Shown: positions 1 through 6,863, counted from the first letter of the stretch. The stretch is 8,090 nucleotides of DNA from Chlorobiota bacterium (GCA_013151975.1 JAADHG010000094.1:1-8090); one strand, 5' to 3'. Numbers and translations are program-made. The notes: generated by a model from the sequence alone, not told the origin.

Positions 1-622
1 AAGATGCTCCAGTTGTGCTATTTACAAACAATACTTTTTCCCAGTTTGCTCCACCATCTTGTGAACGATATACACCTCGGTCGTTTGAAGGGCCGTATTG
101 TGCACCTTGTGAAGTAACAAAGATGATATCAGGATTAGTAGGATGAATGATGACATCTGAAATGTGTCGTGAATTTTCCAAACCAATATGTGTCCATGTT
201 TTCCCAGCATCAGTCGATTTGTAAACACCATCTCCCATTGAGGTCATTACACCACGTGCTGCATGTTCTCCCATACCAACAATAACAACATTTGTATCGC
301 TTTCTGAAACAGCAATAGCACCTACTGTCCCTGTTTTTAAGAAACCATCGGAAATATTTTTCCAAGTAATACCATCATCAGTAGTTTTCCAAACACCACC
401 ACCAGTGCTTCCCATATAATAGGTGTGTGGTTGTCCTATTACTCCTGTTGAGGTTACACTGCGACCTCCCCGAAAAGGACCAATATTACGCCATTTAAGA
501 TTGTGAAAATCCTTATCGTTTACAACAGTTATAGAAGCTTTACTTTTTTTACTCTTTTTTTGTGCTGTAATAGAATTGGGAAATATTAAAAGAATTAGGA
601 TAAGGAGTTTTAGTGTTTTCAT
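1..622 (-). CDS. Exported BNR/sortilin-like beta-propeller protein, N-terminal part (cut by window edge)
   Basis: The frame is open from an ATG at 622 down to the left edge (207 residues seen, C-terminus missing). The first 20 residues (MKTLKLLILILLIFPNSITA) are a clear signal peptide with likely cleavage before Q21, followed by a lysine/serine-rich linker. Three Asp-box (BNR) motifs of the S/T-x-D-x-G-x-T/N-W type are visible: KTTDDGITW (79-87), KSTDAGKTW (135-143) and RSQDGGANW (186-194), about 50 residues apart, as in successive propeller blades. NIGPFRGGRS just after the linker is typical of the large (around 1000-residue) flavobacterial proteins annotated as VPS10/sortilin-like or 'glycosyl hydrolase'. 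No catalytic residues can be assigned, so a glycosidase activity should not be assumed; a surface or periplasmic role is inferred. A terminator lies between it and lysA upstream, so it is probably transcribed separately. I found no convincing promoter in 623-700; TATATTTA at 662-669 is a weak -7 candidate. Confidence 0.88.
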   Translation of the reverse strand, partial: MKTLKLLILILLIFPNSITAQKKSKKSKASITVVNDKDFHNLKWRNIGPFRGGRSVTSTGVIGQPHTYYMGSTGGGVWKTTDDGITWKNISDGFLKTGTVGAIAVSESDTNVVIVGMGEHAARGVMTSMGDGVYKSTDAGKTWTHIGLENSRHISDVIIHPTNPDIIFVTSQGAQYGPSNDRGVYRSQDGGANWEKVLFVNSTTGAS

Positions 623-704
623 TTGGTTGGTTTTGATAGTTAGTATGCATTGTACCTTTTGTAAATATAGGAATTCAATATTTAATTTTCAGAATCTAAA
701 AATC

Positions 705-738
705 AAAAAAAAGCGTTAGATTTAATTCTAACGCTTTT
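705..738 (-). terminator. Rho-independent terminator of lysA
   Basis: A perfect 12-bp stem (AAAAGCGTTAGA at 709-720 paired with TCTAACGCTTTT at 727-738) closes a 6-nt loop. Read on the minus strand it is followed by a run of eight U (712 down to 705). It starts 22 bp past the lysA stop codon and separates lysA from the downstream BNR-protein gene. The right arm ends in only four T, so termination is expected mainly for minus-strand transcripts. Confidence 0.9.
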
Positions 739-760
739 CATAATATATATGTGATTATAT

Positions 761-1990
761 TTATTTGACTATAGTTTCATTATTTTTAATCTCAATTGAA
801 ACTTGATTGGTCAATAAATCATTAAAAGTTTCTCTTTTTCTTATAAGGTGTGCTTTTTCGTTATACCATAAAACTTCGGCAGGACGATAGCGAGAGTTAT
901 AATTGCTTGACATAGTAAAACAATAAGCACCTGCGTTTTTAAATGCTAAAACATCTTCTTCTTTAATTTCTGCTATTCTTCGGTTATTAGCAAATGTATC
1001 TGTTTCACAAATATATCCTACGATCGAGTAAAACCGATGTTTGCCTTTTGGGTTTGAAATATTTTCAATTTCATGTTGTGACCCGTAAAGCATTGGTCTT
1101 ATTAAATGGTTAAAGCCAGAATCTATTTGCGCAAAAACAGTTGACGTTGTTTGTTTGATGGCATTTACTTTAGCTAAGAAAAAACCAGCTTCGCTCACTA
1201 AAAATTTACCTGGCTCAAAAGCTAAAGTAATCTCACGGCCATAATTTTTACAAAATGTTTTGAAACGCGTTGTTAATTTTTCTCCAAACTCTTCAATGTT
1301 AGTTTCAATATCGCCTTCTTTATAAGGAACTTTAAAACCAGAACCAAAATCTATAAACTCTAAATCTTTAAAATTTTTGGCAGTTTCAAATAAAATTTCA
1401 CTAGCATATATAAATACATCAATATCTAGAATATCACTACCCGTGTGCATATGGATACCGTTAATATGCATACCTGTGTTTTCAACAATACGTATTATAT
1501 GTGGAATTTGATGAATTGAAATGCCAAACTTTGAATCAATATGACCAACCGAAATATTGGTATTTCCGCCAGCCATTACATGTGGATTAATACGAATACA
1601 AACAGGGATTTCCGGATGCTTACTTCCAAATTGCTCTAATATAGATAAGTTGTCAATATTTATTTGTGTACCCAATTTAGCAACGGCTTCAATTTCTTCA
1701 AGCGACACACCATTAGGTGTATAAATAATATCTTTAGCTTTAAATCCGGCATGCAAACCAAGCTTTACTTCTTGAATAGAAACTGTATCTAACCCAGCTC
1801 CAAGACTATTCATAAATTTTAAGACTGATATGTTTGATAAAGCTTTAACAGCATAATTTATCTTAAGTTTTTTCACCTTATTAAAAGCAGCAGTTAAACG
1901 TTTATATTGCGCTTCAATTTTTTGTGCGTCATACACATAAATTGGACTTCCAAATTCGTTTGCAACGTTTAATAAAGTTTCACTTTTCAT
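761..1990 (-). CDS. lysA: Diaminopimelate decarboxylase LysA
   Basis: This 409-residue cytosolic PLP enzyme converts meso-diaminopimelate to L-lysine and CO2, the last step of lysine synthesis (EC 4.1.1.20). It has the fold-type III layout: a TIM barrel at roughly residues 25-270, then a C-terminal beta domain. K49 in YAVKA is the expected PLP Schiff-base lysine. HMHTGSD (180-186), the glycine loop FGSGF (215-219, PLP phosphate) and EPGKF (259-263) follow in the usual order. C328-E329 in ICETDTF matches the family's Cys-Glu active-site segment contributed across the dimer, and Y356 in GAYCF is the conserved C-terminal tyrosine. Length is normal for the family. The ATG at 1990 is chosen because the protein begins directly with the conserved N-terminal strand (SPIYVYD). 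No aspartokinase is fused or adjacent. It is divergent from sucC and closed by its own hairpin. An ornithine/arginine decarboxylase of the same fold is less likely given the CETDTF segment and overall similarity. Confidence 0.95.
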   Translation of the reverse strand: MKSETLLNVANEFGSPIYVYDAQKIEAQYKRLTAAFNKVKKLKINYAVKALSNISVLKFMNSLGAGLDTVSIQEVKLGLHAGFKAKDIIYTPNGVSLEEIEAVAKLGTQINIDNLSILEQFGSKHPEIPVCIRINPHVMAGGNTNISVGHIDSKFGISIHQIPHIIRIVENTGMHINGIHMHTGSDILDIDVFIYASEILFETAKNFKDLEFIDFGSGFKVPYKEGDIETNIEEFGEKLTTRFKTFCKNYGREITLAFEPGKFLVSEAGFFLAKVNAIKQTTSTVFAQIDSGFNHLIRPMLYGSQHEIENISNPKGKHRFYSIVGYICETDTFANNRRIAEIKEEDVLAFKNAGAYCFTMSSNYNSRYRPAEVLWYNEKAHLIRKRETFNDLLTNQVSIEIKNNETIVK

Positions 1991-2064
1991 GGTCTTAAAA
2001 TTTAATTGTTTTGCATAATTGTTGTTAAAATTATTAGTACTCTTTATTTTAAATAAAGTTTTGG

Positions 2065-2097
2065 CAAAACTATAACCTTTTTTTAAGTAGAAGGCAC
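2065..2097 (-). promoter_or_regulatory. Possible lysA promoter
   Basis: On the minus strand TAGTTTTG (2072 down to 2065) matches the Bacteroidota -7 consensus TAnnTTTG. About 20 bp upstream, around 2092-2097, only a poor -33 match (TGTGCC instead of a TTG core) is seen. It would give a leader of about 70 nt before the lysA ATG. The call rests on the -7 element and its position alone. Confidence 0.35.
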
Positions 2098-2151
2098 ATT
2101 TTTTTTATAAATTTTATATTCAAATAGAATAATTATAGAACCCAAAAAATA

Positions 2152-2182
2152 TTGGTTAAATGTTTCAGGTTGTTTACATTTG
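2152..2182 (+). promoter_or_regulatory. sucC promoter, Bacteroidota housekeeping type
   Basis: TACATTTG at 2175-2182 is an exact match to the -7 consensus TAnnTTTG, and a TTG core at 2152-2154 lies 20 bp upstream, the expected place for the -33 element. Transcription would start near 2187, giving a leader of about 20 nt before the sucC ATG at 2206. No Shine-Dalgarno sequence is present (AATTTCACAAA precedes the ATG), which is normal in this phylum. Confidence 0.7.
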
Positions 2183-2205
2183 CAGAGCAAAAATAATTTC
2201 ACAAA

Positions 2206-3399
2206 ATGAATTTACACGAATATCAAGGAAAAGATATATTAAGCAGTTTTGGAGTACGCATACAACGTGGTATTGTTGCCCAAAATGCTCAAGAAGCAGT
2301 TGCTGCAGCAAAACAACTTACTGATGAAACAGGAACGAGTTGGCACATTATAAAAGCTCAAGTACATGCTGGTGGACGTGGTAAAGGCGGTGGTGTAAAG
2401 CTTGCAAAAAGTTTACAAGAAGTAGAAACTATTGCGAGTCAAATAATAGGAATGCAATTGATTACCCCTCAAACTTCGGCTGAAGGCAAAAAAGTACATC
2501 AAGTTTTAGTAGCAGAAGATGTGTATTATCCTGGAGAAAGTGAAACGGACGAATTTTATATGTCTGTATTGTTAAATCGTGGCACAGGACATAATATGAT
2601 TATGTATTCAACCGAGGGAGGAATGGACATTGAAACTGTTGCTGAAGAAACACCACATTTAATATTTAAAGAAGAAATTGATCCTGCAACAGGATTATTA
2701 CCTTTTCAAGCACGTCGTATTGCTTTTAATTTAGGACTGTCTGGAATGGCATTTAAAGAGATGGTAAAATTTGTCATGGCTTTATATAAAGCTTATGATA
2801 AATCGGATGCATCACTATTTGAAATAAATCCGGTTTTAAAAACTAGTGATAATAAAATAATGGCTGTAGATGCCAAAGTAACTATTGATGATAATGCATT
2901 ATATCGTCATAAGGATTATATTGATTTAAGAGATATTCGCGAAGAGAACCCTATTGAGGTTGAAGCTAAAGAAGCTGGGCTTAATTATGTTGATCTTGAC
3001 GGAAACGTTGGTTGTATGGTTAATGGTGCAGGTTTGGCAATGGCTACTATGGATTTAATTAAACAAGCAGGAGGAGAGCCAGCTAATTTTTTAGATGTTG
3101 GAGGCACAGCAGATGCTGAAAGAGTTGAAATAGCATTTAGAATTATTTTAAAAGACCCTAATGTAAAAGCTATCTTAATTAATATATTTGGAGGTATTGT
3201 GCGTTGTGATCGTGTTGCGCAAGGTATTGTAGATGCTTATAAAAATATGGGAGACGCTATTAAGATTCCTATTATTGTGCGTTTACAAGGTACAAATGCT
3301 GATATTGCTAAAGAACTCATAGACAATTCTGGACTCGATGTACAAAGTGCTGTAGAGTTTCAAGAAGCAGCCGATAAAGTTCAAGCAGTTTTAAATTAA
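2206..3399 (+). CDS. sucC: Succinyl-CoA synthetase (ADP-forming) beta subunit SucC
   Basis: The beta subunit of the TCA-cycle enzyme that interconverts succinyl-CoA and succinate with formation of ATP; it works in the cytosol with the alpha subunit SucD. The 397 residues begin with the family hallmark MNLHEYQGK. An ATP-grasp domain follows, with the nucleotide-binding stretch HAGGRGKGGG (54-63), EINP (206-209) and VDAK (221-224). The C-terminal CoA-ligase flavodoxin-like domain carries GNVGCMVNGAG (266-276), NFLDVGG (294-300), GGIVRCD (329-335) and RLQGTN (359-364). Length is slightly above the E. coli protein (388), mainly through a segment near residues 85-98. sucD does not follow: a strong terminator comes directly after. 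The alpha subunit must therefore be encoded elsewhere; separated sucC and sucD are, from general knowledge, common in Flavobacteriia. Nucleotide preference (ADP or GDP) cannot be read safely from the sequence. Confidence 0.97.
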   Translation: MNLHEYQGKDILSSFGVRIQRGIVAQNAQEAVAAAKQLTDETGTSWHIIKAQVHAGGRGKGGGVKLAKSLQEVETIASQIIGMQLITPQTSAEGKKVHQVLVAEDVYYPGESETDEFYMSVLLNRGTGHNMIMYSTEGGMDIETVAEETPHLIFKEEIDPATGLLPFQARRIAFNLGLSGMAFKEMVKFVMALYKAYDKSDASLFEINPVLKTSDNKIMAVDAKVTIDDNALYRHKDYIDLRDIREENPIEVEAKEAGLNYVDLDGNVGCMVNGAGLAMATMDLIKQAGGEPANFLDVGGTADAERVEIAFRIILKDPNVKAILINIFGGIVRCDRVAQGIVDAYKNMGDAIKIPIIVRLQGTNADIAKELIDNSGLDVQSAVEFQEAADKVQAVLN

Positions 3400-3428
3400 A
3401 TACAAAAGCATATCATATAATATATCCT

Positions 3429-3459
3429 AAGAGCAATGTGAAAACATTGCTCTTTTTTT
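3429..3459 (+). terminator. Rho-independent terminator of sucC
   Basis: An 11-bp perfect stem, AAGAGCAATGT (3429-3439) with ACATTGCTCTT (3444-3454), closes a GAAA tetraloop and runs into seven T (3453-3459). It lies 29 bp after the sucC stop and ends transcription before any downstream gene, supporting a monocistronic sucC. Confidence 0.93.
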
Positions 3460-3480
3460 ATGATATTCTTTTTCTTCCTC

Positions 3481-3524
3481 AGTGTTAAAAAACTATTAAT
3501 TAGCGTTAAACAATAGTTAATTAG
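3481..3524 (+). repeat. Two adjacent 23-bp imperfect direct repeats upstream of a promoter
   Basis: Copies at 3481-3503 and 3502-3524 (sharing 2 bp) match at 18 of 23 positions. Each starts AGYGTTAAA and ends TTAATTAG. The same block also contains a 7-bp inverted repeat, AACTATT (3491-3497) and AATAGTT (3512-3518), with centres 21 bp apart, i.e. two helical turns. The block ends 10 bp upstream of the proposed -35 element of the following gene, so an activator or repressor binding site is a reasonable inference. No regulator can be named. Confidence 0.5.
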
Positions 3525-3534
3525 TAGTAGTTGG

Positions 3535-3563
3535 TGTAACAATTACTATTTAGATACAGTCTA
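3535..3563 (+). promoter_or_regulatory. Candidate alternative (ECF-type) sigma promoter for the small exported protein
   Basis: TGTAAC at 3535-3540 and GTCTA at 3559-3563, 18 bp apart, resemble the AAC-containing -35 and GTC-containing -10 of ECF sigma promoters. No TAnnTTTG element is present in 3460-3595. Transcription would begin near 3569, giving a leader of about 27 nt before the ATG at 3596. The assignment is by resemblance only. Confidence 0.4.
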
Positions 3564-3595
3564 TAAGACATCAATCAATTTAAAAACGAACAATT

Positions 3596-3940
3596 ATGAG
3601 AACAATCAAAGCATTACTGTTAGTCGTTGTATTAACGTTTAACAGCGTACTTTTTGCAAGTACAACCTCTGAAGATTTAAAAGCTGACACAGCTGTAATT
3701 ACTAATGAAATTGCAAAACTATTACAAAACCCAAGATTTTTAGTTGAGAAAGAAATTGTAGCGTACGTAACGCTTACATTAAATAAAAACAACGAAATGG
3801 TTGTTTTGTCTGTAGATTCTGAAAGTACACAAATTGAAAGTTTCATTAAAAGTAGATTAAACTATAATGAATTGCCTTCAGCAGTAAATGCTGTAGACAA
3901 GATATTTGTTGTACCAGTAAGAGTTACACCCGAAGAATAG
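3596..3940 (+). CDS. Small exported protein of unknown function
   Basis: A 114-residue protein I do not recognise as a named family, although it has the look of a short secreted protein family of Flavobacteriia. Residues 1-21 (MRTIKALLLVVVLTFNSVLFA) form a signal peptide with cleavage likely before S22; there is no lipobox cysteine, so the mature protein of about 93 residues should be soluble in the periplasm or secreted. The mature part starts with a polar helix (about 25-47, including VITNEIAKLLQNPRF). It continues with strand-like segments EIVAYVTLTLNKNNEMVVLSVDS (about 51-74, an alternating hydrophobic pattern), a helix ESFIKSRLNYNEL and a last strand KIFVVPVRVT. This strand-helix-strand end resembles the TonB C-terminal or a similar small alpha/beta fold, but no TonB hallmark is present, so this is only a structural guess. 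It is flanked by terminators on both sides and transcribed alone, with an atypical promoter region. The ATG at 3596 gives the complete signal peptide. Confidence 0.8.
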   Translation: MRTIKALLLVVVLTFNSVLFASTTSEDLKADTAVITNEIAKLLQNPRFLVEKEIVAYVTLTLNKNNEMVVLSVDSESTQIESFIKSRLNYNELPSAVNAVDKIFVVPVRVTPEE

Positions 3941-3968
3941 AATAAATCTTCTATTTTGAATTAGTCTT

Positions 3969-4000
3969 AAAAACTCCTAAGAAATACTTAGGAGTTTTTT
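3969..4000 (+). terminator. Rho-independent terminator of the small exported protein gene
   Basis: A stem of up to 13 bp (AAAAACTCCTAAG at 3969-3981 with CTTAGGAGTTTTT at 3987-3999) closes a 5-nt loop (AAATA) and ends in six T (3995-4000). It starts 28 bp after the stop codon at 3938-3940. The A-rich left flank gives some U-run for the opposite strand as well. Confidence 0.9.
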
Positions 4001-4319
4001 AATGTCATATTTCTTATTAATAGCAACTTTAAGAACTATGTTCTAGTTTGTTAATAAATATTGCTAAAGAAGTATGGTCATATCATTAAAGTATTTATAT
4101 AAATAATGAAAGAAATAAACGAATTGTTACTTGATTTAGTATATCAATAGATTTAACGTAAATAATTGAGAAACAATAAATTATGTATTTAAAACACTTT
4201 AAAGCAATAAAAAGACGATGAAATGACGTCAAATTTTCGATAAGTTACATTATATCAACGATTATTAAAGTGTAATTATGGCTAATTTTATATAATCAAT
4301 AATTAATTCACCCTTGGCC
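4001..4319. other. Gene-free AT-rich intergenic region
   Basis: About 320 bp between the terminator and the TerB-like gene. I find no open frame longer than about 15 codons with an ATG, no RNA gene signature and no exact TAnnTTTG element; TAATTTTA at 4283-4290 is a one-mismatch -7 candidate without a clear -33 partner. The only ordered sequence noticed is the 8-bp palindrome TGACGTCA at 4224-4231. It should contain the promoter of the following gene. Confidence 0.6.
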
Positions 4320-4721
4320 ATGATAAATCGTGTTGAAAAATTAAGTTTGCTCTCAGAAATGATAGCATTCGCCCGAATTGATAATAGCCTTAAAGAAATA
4401 GAATATAATTTTTTACGTGGAGTTGCTAAGCAATTGGAAATTACTCGTGAAGATTTTGACTATTTATTAGATAACCCCGTAACTCATATTCATTTAAAAT
4501 CTCATAGTGAACGTATTGTACAGTTTCACAGATTGGTTTTACTAATGCATTTAGATGAGGTTATCGCAGATAAAGATTTAGTTAGACTTCATAATTTTGG
4601 ACTTAGAATGGGTCTTGGTCATGAAGCTATTAATAAAGTACTGGATTTAATGGAAAGTTTTCCATATAAAATTATCCCTCCAGATTTCTTGATTGATATA
4701 TTTAAAACACAATATAACTAA
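4320..4721 (+). CDS. TerB-like helical protein
   Basis: A 133-residue, all-helical, soluble cytosolic protein without signal peptide or membrane segment. Two half-repeats have the TerB-type pattern of an acidic turn followed by a helix: FARIDNSLKEIEYNFLRGVA (17-36) and LDEVIADKDLVRLHNFGLRM (78-97), each leading into a Leu/Gly-rich end (KQLEI, GLGHE). TerB-family proteins (COG3793-like) occur in tellurite/stress contexts and are thought to bind metal, but the exact metal-binding residues cannot be assigned and no other ter genes are nearby, so tellurite resistance should not be inferred. Relatives in flavobacteria are, from memory, sometimes mislabelled 'excinuclease ABC subunit B' because they sit next to uvrB; this protein has no UvrB similarity. 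I chose ATG at 4320; an in-frame TTG at 4314 would add only two residues. It converges with uvrB, with 21 bp between the stop codons and no hairpin between them. Confidence 0.72.
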   Translation: MINRVEKLSLLSEMIAFARIDNSLKEIEYNFLRGVAKQLEITREDFDYLLDNPVTHIHLKSHSERIVQFHRLVLLMHLDEVIADKDLVRLHNFGLRMGLGHEAINKVLDLMESFPYKIIPPDFLIDIFKTQYN

Positions 4722-4742
4722 ACTGTATTTTTATAGATAAAC

Positions 4743-6746
4743 TTATACTTTTAATTGATTTAGTTTGGTTTGATAAGCCTTAATTTCATCTCTTACTTTG
4801 GCAGCTAGCATAAAGTCTAGTTCTTTTGCTGCTTGTTCCATAAGTTTACGTCTATCTTTAATTTTCTTTTCTAGTTGAGGTTTTGTTAAGTACTCATTTT
4901 CGGGTTCAGCAGCTTTTTTGGCTTCTAGTTCATAATAATACGTGCTTACCGAATTTTTTGTGAGCGCATTATCTAGACTTTTAATAATGGCTCTTGGTGT
5001 AATATTGTTTTTGATATTATAAGCAATTTGCTTTTCACGTCTGTAATTAGTTTCATCAATAGTTTTTTGCATGCTTTTGGTAATTTTATCAGCATACATA
5101 ATTGCTTTTCCATGTAAATGTCGTGCAGCTCTACCAACTGTTTGAGTTAAAGAACGTGCAGAACGTAAAAAACCTTCTTTGTCTGCATCTAAAATTGCTA
5201 CTAGAGATACTTCAGGTAAATCTAAGCCTTCGCGTAATAAATTTACACCGACGAGAACATCAAAAATGCCTTTACGTAAATCTTGCATAATTTCTACACG
5301 CTCTAAAGTATCTACATCACTATGTATGTAGCGACAACGCACGTTAATTCTAGTTAAATATTTAGTAAGCTCTTCAGCCATACGTTTTGTAAGAGTAGTT
5401 ACTAAAGTACGTTCGTCTTTTTCTACGCGTAGCTGTATTTCTTCAATTAAATCGTCTATCTGGTTTAAACTTGGGCGCACTTCAATTTCAGGATCTAAAA
5501 GTCCTGTAGGACGTATGACTTGTTCAACAAAAATGCCATCGGTTTTTTGAAGCTCATAATCAGCAGGAGTGGCACTTACATAAATAACCTGATTCTGTAT
5601 CGCTTCAAATTCTTCAAATTTTAAAGGACGATTATCCATAGCTGCAGGTAATCTAAATCCATATTCCACCAAATTTTCTTTGCGACTTCTATCTCCTCCA
5701 TACATAGCGTGTACCTGTGAAATAGTAACATGACTTTCATCTACAACCATTAAATAATCATCAGGAAAATAGTCGAGCAAACAAAATGGTCTTGTTCCAG
5801 GTTCTCTGCCATCTAAATACCTCGAATAATTCTCGATACCAGAACAATAACCCAATTCGCGAATCATTTCCAAATCAAATTCAGTACGCTCTTTAAGACG
5901 CTTTGCTTCCAGATGTTTGCCAATTTCTTTAAAATAATCCACTTGTTTTACCATATCTTCTTGAATGTCATGAATGGCATTTTGCAACACATCAGGAGAG
6001 GTTACAAACATATTTGCAGGATAAATGGTGAGCCTGTCATATTTTTCAATAATTTCATTGGTTTGAATATTAAAGGCTTCAATATCTTCAATTTCATCTC
6101 CAAAAAAGTGGATTCTAAAGGCATCATCGGCATAACTTGGGAAAATATCTACCGTATCTCCCTTAATTCTGAAATTTCCATGATTAAAATCGGCTTCAGT
6201 ACGCGAATACAAACTCTGAACGAGTTGATGTAACAGTTTTGTTCTTGAAATAACTTGGTCACGTTTTAAGGTGATGACATTTTTTTGAAATTCTACAGGA
6301 TTTCCAATACCATAAATACAAGATACCGAAGCCACTACCAATACATCACGACGACCAGAAAGAAGCGATGAGGTTGCACTTAATCGCATTTTTTCAATTT
6401 CCTCGTTTATGGACAAATCTTTTTCTATATACACTCCAGACACTGGAATATAGGCTTCAGGTTGGTAATAATCATAATAGGATACAAAATACTCAACCGC
6501 ATTTTCAGGAAAGAATTGTTTGAACTCAGAATACAATTGTGCTGCCAAGGTTTTATTATGTGCTAAAACTAATGTAGGACGTTGTACTTCTTCAATAACA
6601 TTGGCGACAGTAAATGTTTTACCAGAACCTGTTACACCCAAAAGTGTTTGGTATTTTTCGTTAGAGTGAATACCCTTTGTAAGCTGTTGTATAGCTTCTG
6701 GTTGGTCTCCTGTTGGAGAAAATTCTGATTCAATTTTAAAACGCAT
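4743..6746 (-). CDS. uvrB: UvrABC nucleotide excision repair subunit UvrB
   Basis: The complete 667-residue helicase-like, damage-verifying subunit of UvrABC: it is loaded on DNA by UvrA and recruits UvrC for incision; cytosolic. Walker A is GVTGSGKT (37-44). The beta-hairpin that clamps one DNA strand starts in SYYDYYQPEAYIP (89-101) and continues through the IEKDLS region (about 107-112). The Walker B/DEAD-type box is DESH (336-339), followed by the family signature MYGGDRSRK (348-356). SATP (391-394) is motif III, GVNLLREGLDLPE (500-512) motif V and QTVGRAARH (535-543) motif VI. A C-terminal UVR domain (about 624-660) for contact with UvrC is present (KELDFMLAAKVRDEIKAY). Every expected motif is intact and length is close to E. 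coli UvrB (673). The start at 6746 gives the normal N-terminus (SEFSPTGDQP). The -7 element ends only 4 nt before the ATG, so the message may be leaderless. No SOS-type operator was recognised. Confidence 0.98.
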   Translation of the reverse strand: MRFKIESEFSPTGDQPEAIQQLTKGIHSNEKYQTLLGVTGSGKTFTVANVIEEVQRPTLVLAHNKTLAAQLYSEFKQFFPENAVEYFVSYYDYYQPEAYIPVSGVYIEKDLSINEEIEKMRLSATSSLLSGRRDVLVVASVSCIYGIGNPVEFQKNVITLKRDQVISRTKLLHQLVQSLYSRTEADFNHGNFRIKGDTVDIFPSYADDAFRIHFFGDEIEDIEAFNIQTNEIIEKYDRLTIYPANMFVTSPDVLQNAIHDIQEDMVKQVDYFKEIGKHLEAKRLKERTEFDLEMIRELGYCSGIENYSRYLDGREPGTRPFCLLDYFPDDYLMVVDESHVTISQVHAMYGGDRSRKENLVEYGFRLPAAMDNRPLKFEEFEAIQNQVIYVSATPADYELQKTDGIFVEQVIRPTGLLDPEIEVRPSLNQIDDLIEEIQLRVEKDERTLVTTLTKRMAEELTKYLTRINVRCRYIHSDVDTLERVEIMQDLRKGIFDVLVGVNLLREGLDLPEVSLVAILDADKEGFLRSARSLTQTVGRAARHLHGKAIMYADKITKSMQKTIDETNYRREKQIAYNIKNNITPRAIIKSLDNALTKNSVSTYYYELEAKKAAEPENEYLTKPQLEKKIKDRRKLMEQAAKELDFMLAAKVRDEIKAYQTKLNQLKV

Positions 6747-6750
6747 TGAG

Positions 6751-6780
6751 CAAAGTTACAATAATGTTCTAAAAAAACAG
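6751..6780 (-). promoter_or_regulatory. Probable uvrB promoter, leaderless or nearly so
   Basis: On the minus strand TAACTTTG (6758 down to 6751) matches the -7 consensus TAnnTTTG exactly and is separated from the ATG by only CTCA. A partial -33 element (CTG instead of TTG, 6780-6778) lies 19 bp upstream. If used, transcription would start at or within a few bases of the start codon. Confidence 0.5.
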
Positions 6781-6860
6781 AACGCTGATGACGCAGATTT
6801 TTTATGATTTATTGCAGAATTTATAAGTGAATATCTGCTAAATCAGTGTTATCTGCATTC
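6780..6860. repeat. 81-bp imperfect inverted repeat of CTGAT/CAGAT units (Bacteroidota dispersed-repeat type)
   Basis: The left arm (6780-6800, GAACGCTGATGACGCAGATT...) and right arm (6840-6860, ...GTGTTATCTGCATTC) are inverted copies matching at 16 of 21 positions. Within each arm the unit is itself repeated about every 9 bp (CGCTGATGA / CGCAGATTT). A second, inner pairing exists: TGATTTA (6805-6811) with TAAATCA (6839-6845), and GCAGA (6814-6818) with TCTGC (6834-6838). Similar intergenic sequences rich in 'CTGAT...GCAGAT' are, from memory, scattered in many Bacteroidota genomes. The element lies between uvrB's promoter and the broken end of the DUF6090 gene and overlaps the proposed uvrB -33 by one base. 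Confidence 0.65.
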
Positions 6861-6863
6861 CAT

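Noticed and set aside
22..231. Minus-strand open frame of 69 codons
   Set aside because: It overlaps the BNR/sortilin-like gene in another frame on the same strand and shows no family features; the BNR frame carries three Asp boxes.
2043..2057. TTTATTT-T-AAATAAA dyad between the lysA promoter and start codon
   Set aside because: Composed only of A and T in AT-rich DNA, so a chance palindrome is likely; noted only as a possible operator.
3580..3846. Minus-strand open frame of 88 codons
   Set aside because: It is antisense to the small exported protein, which has a signal peptide, a start-proximal promoter candidate and a terminator.
4106..4150. Tiny frame (ATG to TAG, 14 residues) in the 4001-4319 spacer
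   Set aside because: Too short, no ribosome-binding or promoter support, expected by chance in AT-rich DNA.
4224..4231. TGACGTCA palindrome as an operator
   Set aside because: A single 8-bp palindrome without longer dyad symmetry or a second copy; not enough to call a binding site.
4722..4742. Shared terminator between the TerB-like gene and uvrB
   Set aside because: No stem of useful length can be formed in the 21-bp gap.
5102..5290. Plus-strand open frame inside uvrB
   Set aside because: Antisense shadow of the conserved UvrB motif V/VI region.
5913..6233. Plus-strand open frame of 106 codons inside uvrB
   Set aside because: Antisense shadow of uvrB; its hydrophobic look follows from the AT-rich complement of a conserved gene.
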